Notes: generated by a model from the letters alone, not told the origin. DNA of 64,000 nucleotides from Brucella cytisi (GCA_012103075.1 JAAVLQ010000002.1:1963281-2027280), one strand, 5' to 3'. Shown: positions 28,157 to 38,550, counted from the stretch's first letter. Made by a program: numbers and translations.

Positions 28157-29581
28157 CTAATGAGCTATCATGACATGACGCACGGTCGTGTAATCTTCCA
28201 GTGCGTAAATCGACATGTCCTTGCCGTAGCCCGATTGTTTCAGGCCGCCATGTGGCATCTCGTTTGTCAGCATGAAATGGGTGTTGATCCACGTACAGCC
28301 ATATTGCAGACGGGCGGCGGTCTGCATTCCCTTGCTGACATCCTTGGTCCAGACTGACGAGGCAAGGCCGTAATCACTGTCGTTGGCCCATTGCACAGCT
28401 TCATCGACATCGCTGAAGCGCGTCACCGATACGACTGGTCCGAATACCTCGCGTCGCACGATTTCGTCTTCCTGCAATGCACCTGCAATGACGGTCGGTT
28501 CGAAGAAGAAGCCATTGGCACCAGACGTATTACCACCCGCGGTCACCTCGATATGCTTATGCTCGCGAGCGCGGGCCACAAAACTTTCAACGCGGTCACG
28601 CTGTCGGCGGGAAATGAGCGGTCCGATCTCATTCTGGCTGTCATCGTCCAGATTGTAGCGGATGCTGGAAACGGCAGATGACAAGTCAGCGACGAAACGG
28701 TCGTAGATGCGTGCATCGGCATAGATGCGGCAGGCAGCTGTGCAGTCCTGTCCGGCATTGTAATAGCCGAAAGTGCGAATACCGTTGACGACAGCTTCGA
28801 TGTCCGCATCGTCGAAAACAATGACCGGCGCCTTGCCGCCAAGCTCCAGATGAGTGCGCTTCACGGTCTTGGCCGCGGCCTGCAAGACCTTCTTGCCGGT
28901 GGCGACATCACCGGTGATCGACACCATGTCGATACGTGGATGGTTGATCAGCGCGTTGCCGACGGTTTCGCCTCGCCCCAGAACGACATTGACGACGCCC
29001 TCCGGCAGAATTTCCGCCAACAGCTTGGCCATTTTCAGCGCGGTCAGCGGTGTCTGTTCCGACGGTTTGAAAACCACCGTATTGCCGCCCGCAATGGCCG
29101 GTGCCAGTTTCCATGCCATCATCATCAAAGGATAATTCCAAGGAGCGATGGAGCCGACAATGCCGACCGGATCACGACGGATCATCGATGTGTGGTTCGG
29201 GATATATTCGGCGGCAAGCGGTCCATGAAGATTACGCACCGCGCCTGCAAAGAAGCGATAACAATCCACGATGGCCGGGATCTCGTCATTGATGACAGCA
29301 TTGATCGGCTTGCCGCAATTGAGCGCTTCCAGCGTGGCAAACGCTTCCGCGTCCCGCTCAATCGCATCGGCAATTTTGAGAAGATGATTGGAACGTTCGG
29401 CGGGTGTGGTGCGTGACCGGGCCTTGAATGCCTTGTCCGCGGCGGTGACTGCGGCGTCGATCTGTCCTAACGAGGCCTCGGGCAGCTTGAGAACTGTCTC
29501 GCCGGTCTTGGGATTAAGGACTTTTTCCTCTGTCTCCGTGCCAGCTTCAAAGCGCGAGCCAATCAGCATTTCGGTGTTCAT
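28157..29581 (-). CDS. patD: Gamma-aminobutyraldehyde dehydrogenase (PatD/YdcW type)
   Basis: 474 residues, intact. Aldehyde dehydrogenase fold with VGSIAPWNYPLMMMAWKLAP, catalytic Glu in THLELGGKAPVIVFDDAD, catalytic Cys in YYNAGQDCTAACRIY and EIVRREVFGPVVSVTRF. It oxidises 4-aminobutyraldehyde to GABA in the putrescine transaminase route. The link to a complete ydcSTUV-like importer, as in E. coli ydcSTUVW, supports the assignment. The start at 29581 (MNTEMLIGSRFEAG) has GGGAGAACG upstream; an earlier in-frame ATG at 29629 overlaps the permease gene. Confidence 0.9.
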   Translation of the reverse strand: MNTEMLIGSRFEAGTETEEKVLNPKTGETVLKLPEASLGQIDAAVTAADKAFKARSRTTPAERSNHLLKIADAIERDAEAFATLEALNCGKPINAVINDEIPAIVDCYRFFAGAVRNLHGPLAAEYIPNHTSMIRRDPVGIVGSIAPWNYPLMMMAWKLAPAIAGGNTVVFKPSEQTPLTALKMAKLLAEILPEGVVNVVLGRGETVGNALINHPRIDMVSITGDVATGKKVLQAAAKTVKRTHLELGGKAPVIVFDDADIEAVVNGIRTFGYYNAGQDCTAACRIYADARIYDRFVADLSSAVSSIRYNLDDDSQNEIGPLISRRQRDRVESFVARAREHKHIEVTAGGNTSGANGFFFEPTVIAGALQEDEIVRREVFGPVVSVTRFSDVDEAVQWANDSDYGLASSVWTKDVSKGMQTAARLQYGCTWINTHFMLTNEMPHGGLKQSGYGKDMSIYALEDYTTVRHVMIAH

Positions 29582-29597
29582 GACGTTCTCCCTTTTG

Positions 29598-30413
29598 TCA
29601 TTTCCCATGACCGGCGACCTGATCGCCATCGCGGGTGAGATAGTAGGCGACGAGGATGGGCAGGAAGGTCACCAGAACCACCACCATGGCCACCACATTG
29701 GTGACGGGGCGTTGGCGTGGCCGGATCAGTTCCTGAAGCATCCAGATCGGCAGGGTCATCTGCTGGCCGCCGGTAAATGTGGTGACGATCACCTCGTCGA
29801 AGGAAAGTGCGAATGCGAGCATGCCGCCTGCAAGCAAAGCTGTTCCGATATTCGGCAGGATCACATAGCGGAACGTCTGGAACCCGTTGGCGCCAAGGTC
29901 CATCGAGGCTTCGATCAGCGAACCGGAAGTGCGTCGGAAGCGGGCCACGGCATTGTTGTAGACGACCACCACGCAGAAGGTTGCGTGACCGAGCACGATG
30001 GTCCACATCGAAAAAGGAATATCGAATAGCGAAAAGGCCGAGCGCAATGCGATGCCGGTTACAACACCGGGCAGTGCGATAGGCAGGATGACCAACAGCG
30101 AAATGCTTTCACGCCCAAAGAAATGCGTCCGACTGACAGCTGCTGCGCACAGCGTTCCGAGCACCAGCGCGATCAAGGTCGCAATTGTGGCGACCTGCAA
30201 AGAGAGCGCAAGCGACGACCACACATCGGCACGATTCCATGTCACTGCGAACCATTGCAGCGTAAAGCCCGGCGGCGGCCATTGATAGCTCTTCTCTTCC
30301 GTCGTGAAGGCATAGACGAAGATGAGCAAGATCGGCAGATGCAGGAAGGCGAGGCCCAGTCCGGCAGCAAGCTTCAATCCGAAGGAAGCGCGGTTGTTGC
30401 GATCAGAGCGCAT
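29598..30413 (-). CDS. Polyamine-type ABC transporter permease 2 (YdcV/PotC type)
   Basis: About 271 residues from MRSDRNNRASFGLKLAAG. Six spans (ILLIFVYAFTTEEKSY, VATLIALVLGTLCAAAV, ISLLVILPIALPGVVTG) and an EAA loop LIEASMDLGANGFQTFRYV. The same frame runs on upstream as a 594-residue ORF to 31382, but this is most likely two genes: one extra G at 30420-30423 makes the upstream permease end GAFDAL and stop at 30403-30405, overlapping this ATG. I therefore annotate two separate permeases. Confidence 0.82.
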   Translation of the reverse strand: MRSDRNNRASFGLKLAAGLGLAFLHLPILLIFVYAFTTEEKSYQWPPPGFTLQWFAVTWNRADVWSSLALSLQVATIATLIALVLGTLCAAAVSRTHFFGRESISLLVILPIALPGVVTGIALRSAFSLFDIPFSMWTIVLGHATFCVVVVYNNAVARFRRTSGSLIEASMDLGANGFQTFRYVILPNIGTALLAGGMLAFALSFDEVIVTTFTGGQQMTLPIWMLQELIRPRQRPVTNVVAMVVVLVTFLPILVAYYLTRDGDQVAGHGK

Positions 30414-31382
30414 CGAAAGCCCCTGTTTCTTGGCGATCCACAAATAGATGGCCATGATGACGATCGGCACGACGGAGAAGGCAGCCGCCAGCGGCACATT
30501 GCCTGCCGTTCCCTGCTGTGTATAGACGGCCTGTCCGATGAACAGGCGCGACGAACCAATGATCTGCGGAATGATGTAGTCGCCGAGCGTCAGCGAAAAG
30601 GTGAAGATCGATCCTGCAATGATGCCCGGCATGGCGAGCGGCATGAGCACGGTTCGGAAAGTCTGCGCCGACGTTGCACCGAGATCGGAGGAAGCTTCCA
30701 CCAGATTGCCCAGCACACGCTCCAGCGCGGCCTGTGTCGGCAAGATCATATAGGGCAGCCAGATATAGACGAAGACGATGAACGTGCCGAGATAGCTGAC
30801 CGACAGTGAATTACCGCCTATGACCGGCACGGACAGAATGCCGTCGAGTAGCGGGGACAAATGCAGCTTTGCGAATATCCGTGTCAGGATGCCTTCCTTG
30901 GCGAGGATCAGCTTCCACGCATAGACCTTGACCAGATAGCTCGACCAGAGCGGCAACATGATGCCGAGATAGAACAGCGCCTTCCAGCGTCCGCGTGCAT
31001 AGCGGGCGGCATAATAGGCGATGGGAAAGGCGACGAATGCCGAGGCGACCGTGACCAGCGCAGCCATGAGGACGGTGCGGATGATGATGTCGAGATTGGC
31101 AGAATTTAGCAGCTGAGCATAAGTGGCGAGCGTGAAATTATAGTCGATCAGACCGGAGAAATCATCGACCGAAAAGAAGCTCTGCAAGAGAAGCGCTATC
31201 AGCGAGCCTATATAGATGATGCCCAGCCACAGAAGCGGCGGCGTGATCATGAGAAACAGGAGCAGCCCCGGACGACGCCAGAAAAGGTCCGAGAGGCGAC
31301 CAAACATCCCACCGCGCTGCGGCAAGATGGACGCCGGATTTGACCCGGAGTTTGCGAGTGTGGAAGCCTGCGCGCCAGTCAT
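30403..31382 (-). pseudogene. Polyamine-type ABC transporter permease 1 (YdcU/PotB type), 3' frameshift merging it with permease 2
   Basis: About 326 residues. Six spans (FLMITPPLLWLGIIYIGSLI, VTVASAFVAFPIAYYAARYA, LGIMLPLWSSYLVKVYAW) and EAA loop LVEASSDLGATSAQTFRTV. At 30420-30423 the run is four C's (plus strand); a fifth base would give the C-terminus GAFDAL followed by a stop, which is the ending seen in YdcU relatives. As deposited, the frame continues into permease 2 and looks like a 594-residue fusion. The start ATG overlaps the ATPase stop (31379-31381). Confidence 0.82.
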
Positions 31383-32375
31383 GCTGTCTGATCCATGTAA
31401 TGAACGTCACCCGGAGTCCACACGATGCGGATATCCGATCCGGTCTCGGGGACAGTTGCGCCGGCAGGCAGCATGACGTGCAGCCCGGCGCCTTCGGCTT
31501 CCACACCGAGACGTGTAGCGGACCCAAAGAAGCTGGCGGTTTCGATCCGCGCTGCTACTCCGACCTTGTCGTTCTTGTCTGCAATGCGAATGGATTCCGG
31601 CCGAAGGCTTGCCCAACGCCGTTCCCCGCCGAATGCGGCCATAACTTCAGGCGCAACGACATTGGAAGAGCCGACAAAATCGGCGACAAACCGGGTTTGC
31701 GGGCGGTTATATATTTCCTGCGGTGTTCCGGCGAACGATACGACCATTGTTGAAGACAGCAATACGGTCCGCCATGGACAGCGCCTCGCCCTGATCGTGG
31801 GTCACGAAAACAAAGGTGATACCAAGCGCCTTTTGCAGGCTCTTCAGCTCTTCTTGCATCTGTTCGCGCAGTTTGAGGTCGAGGGCGCCGAGTGGCTCGT
31901 CGAGGAGCAGCACTTTGGGTCTATTGACGAGGGCGCGAGCCAGCGCGACACGCTGACGTTGTCCACCGGAAAGCTGGCTGGGCTTGCGTGCGCCATAGCC
32001 GGGCAGCTTGACCAGCTCCAGCATTTCTTCGGCTTCGCGATGTCGTTCGGCCTTTCCGGCGCCCCGCACCATCAACCCATAGGCCACATTGTCAAGAATG
32101 CTGAGATGCGGAAACAGCGCATAGTCCTGAAAGACCGTGTTGACGTTCCGACGATAGGGCGGCACGCCGCCGGCACTTTCGCCGAAAATCTCTATTCTAC
32201 CATCGGTCGGCTGTTCAAAACCTGCGATCAACCGCAAGCAGGTTGTCTTGCCGGAACCGGAAGGGCCGAGCATGGCAAAGAATTCACCGGACGCGATGGC
32301 CAGATTGACGTGATCGACGGCACGGACCTCGCCGAAGTAACGGCTCACATTTTCAAAACGAACTGCTGCTGTCAT
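31379..32375 (-). pseudogene. Polyamine-type ABC transporter ATP-binding protein (YdcT/PotA type), one frameshift
   Basis: About 332 residues. Walker A LGPSGSGKTTCLRL, Q-loop NTVFQDYALFPHL, signature LSGGQRQRVALARALV, Walker B VLLLDEPLGALDLK, H-loop FVTHDQGEALS. A C-terminal TOBE-like part includes FVGSSNVVAPEVM and ASLRPESIRIADKNDK. The frames join near 31740, where NNGRIV must continue into SFAGTPQEIYNRP. The start MTAAVRFENVSRYFG at 32375 is chosen by family alignment; two ATGs lie 12-15 bp further upstream. Confidence 0.85.
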
Positions 32376-32465
32376 GGTTCTATCCATCATGCGGAGCGGA
32401 TACGTCTTCCCGATCCCTTCCTTCAACCGAAGGAAAGGCGATCTTTGAGCTTACGATGGTCAATG

Positions 32466-33624
32466 TCAGCGACCGCCGATGACGCCGATATAATCGGATA
32501 CCCAGCGATGATAGGGCACGCATTCCCCCTCGCTTTCGCATTTGGCTGTCGGCGTACGCCAAAAGCTGATCTTCGCGAAATTGTCGAAGCCATTGGTCGC
32601 GCAGCCTGCATCGGTCAGGAGCGCATTACCCTTGCAAGCTGCCGGAACGGACGGTACAGCGCCGAACCGGGCTGCGGCATCGCCCTGAACTTTCGGTTTT
32701 AGCGAATGCTCGAACCACTTATAGGCACAATTGGGGTGCTCGCTGTCTACGTGCAGCATGGTGGTGTCGGCCCAGCCGGTCGCACCTTCCTCCGGAAACG
32801 TCGAGCCGATCTTGGCGTTTTCCGACTTCAACAGGTTGACCTGAAATGGCCATGAGCCGGAAGCCACCACGCCTTCATTCTTGAAATCGTCGATCTGTAT
32901 CATGGCGTCATGCCAATAACGGCTGACGAGCTTCCGCTGTCCACGCAGGAGGTCGAGCGCAGCCTTGTACTGGTCTTCGTTAAGCTCGTAAGGATTCTTG
33001 ATACCGAGTTCCGGCTTGTGCTTCATGAGATAAAGGGCAGCGTCAGCGATATAGATCGGCCCATCATAAGCCTGCACCCGGCCCTTGTTGGACTTGCCAT
33101 CCGGCAGGGTCTGTTCCTCGAACACCACGTTCCAGCTCTTCGGCGCTTCGTCCTTGAAAACATCGGTGTTATACATCAGCACATTCGGCCCCAGAGATAG
33201 GGCACGCCGTAGTGCACGTCCTGACGGTAAACCACGGCGCATTTTGCAGCCGTTCGTCTACCGTCTTCCAGCTTGGGATAAGGTCGGTATTGATCGGCTG
33301 CACACGCTTTCCAGCCACGAGACGAAGCGAGGCGTCGCCGGAAGCGGTGACCGTGTCGAAGCCGCCTTCATTCATCAGCGCCACCATTTCATCGGAAGTG
33401 GCGGCGGTCTTCACACTGACCTTGCAGCCGGTTTCCTTCTCGAAATCCGTAACCCAGTCGTAGTTCTTGTCGGTCTCGCCGCGTTCAATATAGCCTGCCC
33501 GGGCCACGATACTCAGCGCACCTTCACCTTCGCCGATCGCTTTCAGCGGTTCGGCGGCGATGGCCTGCGTCGCAAAGCTCGCAACAGCCATCAAAGCGGT
33601 ACAGGATTGCAGAATCTTTTTCAT
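32466..33624 (-). pseudogene. Polyamine-type periplasmic binding protein (YdcS type), frameshifted near 33205
   Basis: About 386 residues. Signal peptide MKKILQSCTALMAVASFATQ at the N-terminus; first half with ALSIVARAGYIERGETDKNY and SDEMVALMNEGGFDTVTASG. The second half, after two frame changes around 33185-33210, has RVQAYDGPIYIADAALYLM and YKWFEHSLKPKVQGDAAARF. The domain order matches YdcS/PotD receptors. It heads the minus-strand operon through patD. The LysR regulator at 33745-34653 is encoded upstream in the same direction. Confidence 0.85.
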
Positions 33625-33744
33625 CGACCACTCCCGTTTTTTCACATTCAGTGATTTTGTTCCCAGAGCGGATGGTGTGCTTAAACCTCGCCTTTCGCAA
33701 ATTCATTTATCGAAAAGCTGATATCGGTTTTCCGATATCGAAGA

Positions 33745-34653
33745 CTAGCGCAATCTGCCGGAACGGGCAGCTTCGGCAATGCCGATAAAGTCTCGTGCGG
33801 ATTGTGGCAGGCTCGATCCCTTGCGCCAAGCCATGCCGATCTGCACGACAGGCAGTGATCCGGAGACATCACGGCTTTCAATCCGGTCACCTTCCAGCGA
33901 CCATGGGCGATAGACCAGATCGGGGAGGAGCGCCACGCCTGCGCCAGTGGCGACAAGGCTGCGGACAGCCTCTACGGAGCGCGTCCGGAAAGCCACATGT
34001 GGCCGGGCACCTAGAGCGGCAAGTAGCTTGCCGGTATTTTCCTCGATTTCATCCACTGTCAGCATGATCAGCGGCTCTTTCGCGATGTCGCTTACCGAAA
34101 TGCTGTCCGTCGGGACAAGCGGATGGCCGAGCGGCAACCACAATCGATAAGGCGAAGTTTCGAGAATTTCCGCGTGCAAGGCCATCCGGTCGCGAAGATT
34201 GGAGATAACCATCACGGCGACGTCCAGTTCACCACCGACCAGAAGATGTTCAAGATAGGAACCATTATCCTCGATGGCGCTGATTTCAACGCTGGGAAAA
34301 GCCCGGCGATAGCGGGCAAGCAGTTCCGACAGCACATAACCCGCGACGAGCGAGGTGACGCCGAGATTGAGTTTACCCTTTTCCTGAATGCGATTGTCCG
34401 TGAAGGAGCGGCGGGCGTCCGATACATCTGCCAGAATTTTCGTCGCGTGGCGCAAAAACTGATGACCGTTATGCGTGACGGTTAGGCCGCGAGGGTGTCG
34501 TTCGAAAAGCTCGACATTCAGGTCCGTCTCAAGTTCTTTGACGGCTTCCGTGACGGATGACTGGGAAATGGATAGCTTCTGCGCCGCACGGGTCACAGAC
34601 CCCTGTTCGGCCACAGCGATGAAGTATTGTAACTGCCGCAGGGTAAACGCCAT
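33745..34653 (-). CDS. LysR-family transcriptional regulator
   Basis: 302 residues, intact. Winged HTH at residues about 1-60 (LRQLQYFIAVAEQGSVTRAA, SISQSSVTEAVKELETDLNV) and a periplasmic-binding-like effector domain (LNLGVTSLVAGYVLSELLAR, GVALLPDLVYRPWSLEGDRI). The start at 34653 (MAFTLRQLQ) is chosen because the HTH begins there; upstream ATG at 34794 gives an unsupported extension. It is upstream of the ydc/pat operon in the same orientation. Whether it regulates that operon is inference. Its own promoter would lie in the AT-rich stretch next to the insertion sequence. Confidence 0.9.
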   Translation of the reverse strand: MAFTLRQLQYFIAVAEQGSVTRAAQKLSISQSSVTEAVKELETDLNVELFERHPRGLTVTHNGHQFLRHATKILADVSDARRSFTDNRIQEKGKLNLGVTSLVAGYVLSELLARYRRAFPSVEISAIEDNGSYLEHLLVGGELDVAVMVISNLRDRMALHAEILETSPYRLWLPLGHPLVPTDSISVSDIAKEPLIMLTVDEIEENTGKLLAALGARPHVAFRTRSVEAVRSLVATGAGVALLPDLVYRPWSLEGDRIESRDVSGSLPVVQIGMAWRKGSSLPQSARDFIGIAEAARSGRLR

Positions 34654-34789
34654 TTTGCAATTAAGCAAGCGCGTGCTGCTATTGCAATAGGGACTGAGTA
34701 CGAAGCCTAATCGTACCGTCCAACATCGGGCAGTTACGGTCGAGGAAGCATCCATCCGGATGAAAGTAATCGAACTTCTCTTGGATAAG

Positions 34790-34909
34790 AACATCGACTC
34801 TCCACAAAATATACTTAAAAGTTACTAAGGTAACCCGAATAATATACTATTTACAATTAAATTATTTTGATAATCAAAATAGTTTTGAATGTAATATTAT
34901 CTTATTTAA
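34790..34909. promoter_or_regulatory. AT-rich segment with 17-bp palindrome, interrupted by the IS element
   Basis: A strongly AT-rich stretch with the perfect palindrome ATTTTGATAATCAAAAT at 34864-34880. The IS begins at 34910, directly after a TAA that is repeated on the far side. The segment therefore once adjoined the RTX gene now starting at 35896 and probably held its promoter, and perhaps also that of the LysR gene. Confidence 0.45.
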
Positions 34910-35839
34910 GAGCCTGAATCATAATGAACGTAACGATATCAGGCTCTTGCGATCCTTCGGGTGAGGAAGCGGATATTTGCGATGTAGATCCACGCTTCAG
35001 AGGAAGCGATGGTTTTCTCGAAGTCCTTGGTCAGTCTGCGACACCGTCCCAGCCATGCAAATGTGCGTTCGACAACCCATCGACGCGGGAGTAGTTGGAA
35101 ACCTTCAGCGCGATCAGACCGCTTGACGATTTCCAGTGTAAACTTCCCGACCTTTTCCAGCCTGCCTTTGAGCTTTGGTCCTGCGTATCCGCCGTCAGCA
35201 AAGATATGCCGCAACCACGGCCAACGTTTGAGAATGGTTTTCAAGACATCCGGCGCGCCGTCTCTGTCCTGAATGCCCGCAGAATGGATCACGAGACCAA
35301 CCATCAGGCCGAGAGTATCAACCACAATATGACGTTTGCGACCGTTGATCTTCTTCCCCGCATCAAAACCTCGTATTCCGCCGCTTTCCGTGGTTTTCAC
35401 CGACTGGCTATCGATCACACCAGCCGTGGGGCTGGGCTGCTTGTCGGCCTGTTCACGCGCAATCATCACAAGTGTGTTGTTGATGGTCCGCAGCATGCCA
35501 TCATCTCCAGCGGTAGAAATATTTCTGCACCGTGGAGAATGGTGGGAATTCAGTAGGCAAAAGCCGCCACGCACCGCCCGAAGAAGCTATATAAAGAAGC
35601 GCGTTCACCACTTCTCGCAGGTTTGTCTTTCGAGGGCGACCGAGATGTCGTGGCAAAGGCATCAGCGGTTCGAGCACAGACCATTCCGCATCCGTTAAAT
35701 CGCTTGCATAACGCGAATTGCGACGCTCATACTGTCGGCGAGCGGTTTCAGTCCGGGCCATCGTGATCTCCATCGTATGTCAGAAATCCGATTGAATCAT
35801 AACCTGCTGAAATCGCTCAACCCTTTTTGGTACAGGCTC
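34910..35839 (-). mobile_element. IS5-family insertion sequence (about 930 bp)
   Basis: The termini begin GAGCCTGAA on the left and, read inward from the right, GAGCCTGTA: a short inverted repeat. A 3-bp direct repeat TAA flanks the element (34907-34909 and 35840-35842), which suits target duplication by the IS5/IS1031-like groups. The element holds one transposase gene split into two frames. It is inserted just upstream of the RTX gene. Confidence 0.8.
34939..35761 (-). pseudogene. IS5-family transposase in two overlapping frames
   Basis: N-terminal frame 35501-35761 (MARTETARRQYERRNSRYAS, LTDAEWSVLEPLMP, GGAWRLLPTEFPPFSTVQKY). C-terminal frame from about 35500 to 34939 holds the DDE residues: Asp in GVIDSQSVKTT, Asp in IFADGGYAGPKLKG, Glu in RWVVERTFAWLGR. 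The join lies at FYRWRDDG near 35508. Many members of this family use a programmed frameshift to make the full transposase, so this split may be natural rather than an error. Confidence 0.85.
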
Positions 35840-35895
35840 TAACTATGACGAAATATTCGACCATACTTCTTCTATCTTCAGTAGGAGGACATGTG

Positions 35896-37450
35896 ATGCC
35901 GAAGATCGTTGGAACCAATGATGCCGATACTATATTTGGCACGGAAGAGAATGACCGCATCTGGGCCCTTGCGGGAAATGACATCGTCGACGGAGGTCTT
36001 GGTAGCGATATCATCGACGGTGGTGCAGGCGATGACGTCTTGACAACAACATCGCGCAATGTGCTGGAGTTCGATGAATTGAACGGTGCCAGCGGTAACG
36101 ACCGTCTCATATTCAATTTTTCGGGTGGTGCGGCAAGAGGGGGTGAAGGGGTTGATACGCTCGTCACCGATTTATCCCATCGCTCAGGTTCAGTGGCGTT
36201 TAACGCAGAGCAGGGGCATGCCTATTGGGGTGATGGCAGCTCAAGCTTTGATCATCTCTACTTCACCGATCTGGAACGTCTCAACCTCAAAACCGGCGCT
36301 GGCAATGATACTATTGACGCCACGAGCTTCCAGTTTGCCAACATACATGCAGGTGCGGGCAATGATTATGTGCGAGGCGGCACTGGCAACGACCAGATAG
36401 CCGGTGGAGCGGGCCACGACAATCTACTGGGCGGTATTGGTGACGATCAGATCAAGGGCGGTAGCGGTGATGATGTGATCGACGGTGGTAATGGCAACGA
36501 CGCGCTGTCCGGTAATGATGGCAACGATTGGCTCAGCGGCGGCAGGGGAAACGATACCCTGATGGGGACGAAGGTAACGACACGCTGAATGGAGGAGACG
36601 GCAACGACCGTCTCTACGGCGGAGCTGGGACCGACATACTGTTGGGTGGAGCAGGCGACGACTATTTACGGAACTCGGGTACTGACGGCGATATTTTTTT
36701 GGCTGGAGGCGACGGAAACGATTACTTCTCGGCGGGTTCTATAGACAGCGGTTATAGCGGCTATTGGTTTGAAATGCACGGCGGTGCCGGAAACGACACG
36801 TTTTCGATCTATTCGGATGGAGGACTTGGTACTATTGATGGGGAGAGGGTATTGATACATTGGCCGTCACTTTCGATGATGTGGCGGCGGGTTTCAAATT
36901 CGACGCCGCCGACTATAACTCGACCGAGATGTTCAACATCAGTGTAATCTCCGCCTATCAAGGTGCTCAGGTATTCGGCGGAAATGGCGATGACCATCGT
37001 CAGCATCGAGAGCTATCGTGAAGGCTTGAGTGGGAACGATAGCTATAATGGTCGCGGGGAAACGACGTGATCCATGGAGAGTTTGGGCTGGACAGCCTTC
37101 TTGGTGGCGAGGGCGATGATAAACTGTATGGTGGCGCAAGCTCCGACCGGTTACTGGGTGGAACCGGCGCAGACACTCTCAGCGGTGGAACTGAAGCCGA
37201 TACATTTATTTGGGACAATGCATCCTTGCAATCCAACGATATTGATCACGTCACCGACTTTGATGTTCAAGGTGGCGATGTGCTTTTGTTCCGGGATACT
37301 GAGGTCATAACTGATTTCGCCAGCTTCGTTGCGGCGTCAGTTGATACACCAGACGGTGTTTTCGTCAGCATTGATGGCGCAACGAATGGGATTGTAATTG
37401 AAGGTGTCTTGTTGAGCGAGTTGACGTCCGACGACGTCTTGTTCAGCTGA
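35896..37450 (+). pseudogene. RTX (hemolysin-type calcium-binding repeat) secreted protein, four frameshifts
   Basis: About 518 residues of GGxGxDxxx nonapeptide repeats, such as GGAGDDVL, GGTGNDQIAGGAGHDNL, GGSGDDVIDGGNGNDALSG and GGEGDDKLYGGASSDRL. The C-terminus, VLLSELTSDDVLFS, is hydrophobic-acidic as in type I secretion substrates. The start at 35896 has AGGAGG 7 nt before it. Frames change near 36565, 36840, 36992 and 37058; at least two are G runs one base short. No HlyB/HlyD-type exporter is in the window. There is no catalytic domain, so the protein is a structural or adhesive RTX protein, or a fragment. Confidence 0.8.
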
Positions 37451-37490
37451 ATTGAACTGGCCCTGTGCCGTCCAGCGTATGTTTCATTGG

Positions 37491-37522
37491 CAGCGTCAAT
37501 CCAATACAACGGATTGACGCTG
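37491..37522. terminator. Hairpin terminator after the RTX gene
   Basis: Perfect 12-bp stem CAGCGTCAATCC with its complement and an 8-nt loop, 40 bp past the RTX stop. Confidence 0.75.
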
Positions 37523-37797
37523 GTGGTGATATTCAAAGATTGCCGCGCGGAAGCGTTGCTGGTTTGCGCACGCTTATGGGCCACTTGATCCGCTGGGTCC
37601 GATGCGATCGAGGCTGAGAAATGCGCGCCGGTCATCAGCGCTGGCGGATTTGTCTTGCAGGAGCACAAACCATTCCAGCGTTGGTGTTGTACGGCACGTC
37701 CACTCGAAACAGCAGAACAGTGTCGGCAGGTCTCACTATTAACCTGTGGTATAAAAGCTCCGAACCGGCATCGCGTGATCCAATAATGCTTCGATCC
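37523..37797. other. Intergenic region without recognisable genes
   Basis: About 275 bp between the RTX terminator and the end of the minus-strand peptide-transport operon. Short ORFs in both directions have no protein-like features and I see no repeat or promoter motif. Confidence 0.4.
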
Positions 37798-38550
37798 TCA
37801 AGCCGGTTGAGGCATTCTCGGCAAGCTGGTGAGAAGTTTTCTCGTGTAGGCATGCTGCGGATTGGCCAGAATATCCCGCGTATTGCCCTGCTCCACGATC
37901 CGGCCTTTTTCCAGAACGATCAACTGCTCACACAACAGCGCGACCAGCGCAATGTCGTGCGACACCACAACGAAAGTGGTTTGCTCTGAAAGAGAACGCA
38001 TGAGATCGATAATGCGGGCGCGCGTCGTCAGATCAAGCGCGCTGACCACCTCGTCGGCGACGATGAGCTCAGGTTTGGAGACAATCGCCCGAGCGATGGC
38101 TATACGCTGGCGCTGGCCACCTGAAAACTCGTGCGGATAGCGGCGGGCGGCATCCGCTGGCAAATCGACGGAAGCAAGCGCCTGCGCAACAGCCTGCCCA
38201 ATATCGGTTGCGATTTTCAGGGATCGCAGCGGCTCGGCAATGATGTCGAAGACACGCTGGCGCGGATCGAGCGATGAATAGGGATCTTGAAACACCGCCT
38301 GCACCGAACGGCGAAAATCGCGCATGAAACCGCGATTGCCAATATCCAGAGGATTGCCGCGAAACGAAACGTTCCCCGAAGACGGGCGCTGCAGTCCAAG
38401 CAGCAGTTTCAACATGGTCGTTTTGCCGGAACCGGACTCACCGACAATGCCCAGATTGCTTCCGGTCTCAAGTTTCAGATCGACATCATGCAAAACCGTC
38501 TTAGCGCCGGCATAGGCAAAGGAAACGCCCGAAAGGTCCATCAAAGTCAT
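37798..38550 (-). CDS. Peptide ABC transporter ATP-binding protein (DppF/OppF type)
   Basis: 250 residues, intact. Walker A GIVGESGSGKTTMLKL, Q-loop QAVFQDPYSSLDPRQRVFD (the family-specific PYSSLDPR), signature FSGGQRQRIAIARAIV, Walker B LIVADEVVSALDL, H-loop VVVSHDIALVALL. The start ATG overlaps the previous gene's stop (ATGA). Last gene of the importer. Confidence 0.93.
   Translation of the reverse strand: MTLMDLSGVSFAYAGAKTVLHDVDLKLETGSNLGIVGESGSGKTTMLKLLLGLQRPSSGNVSFRGNPLDIGNRGFMRDFRRSVQAVFQDPYSSLDPRQRVFDIIAEPLRSLKIATDIGQAVAQALASVDLPADAARRYPHEFSGGQRQRIAIARAIVSKPELIVADEVVSALDLTTRARIIDLMRSLSEQTTFVVVSHDIALVALLCEQLIVLEKGRIVEQGNTRDILANPQHAYTRKLLTSLPRMPQPA

Noticed and set aside
29598..31382. 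A genuine 594-residue permease fusion
   Set aside because: One added base restores the YdcU-type ending and a normal overlap with YdcV, so two genes are more likely.
31425..32702. 425-residue open frame on the plus strand
   Set aside because: Lies opposite the YdcT-type ATPase with Walker motifs; no domain or ribosome site.
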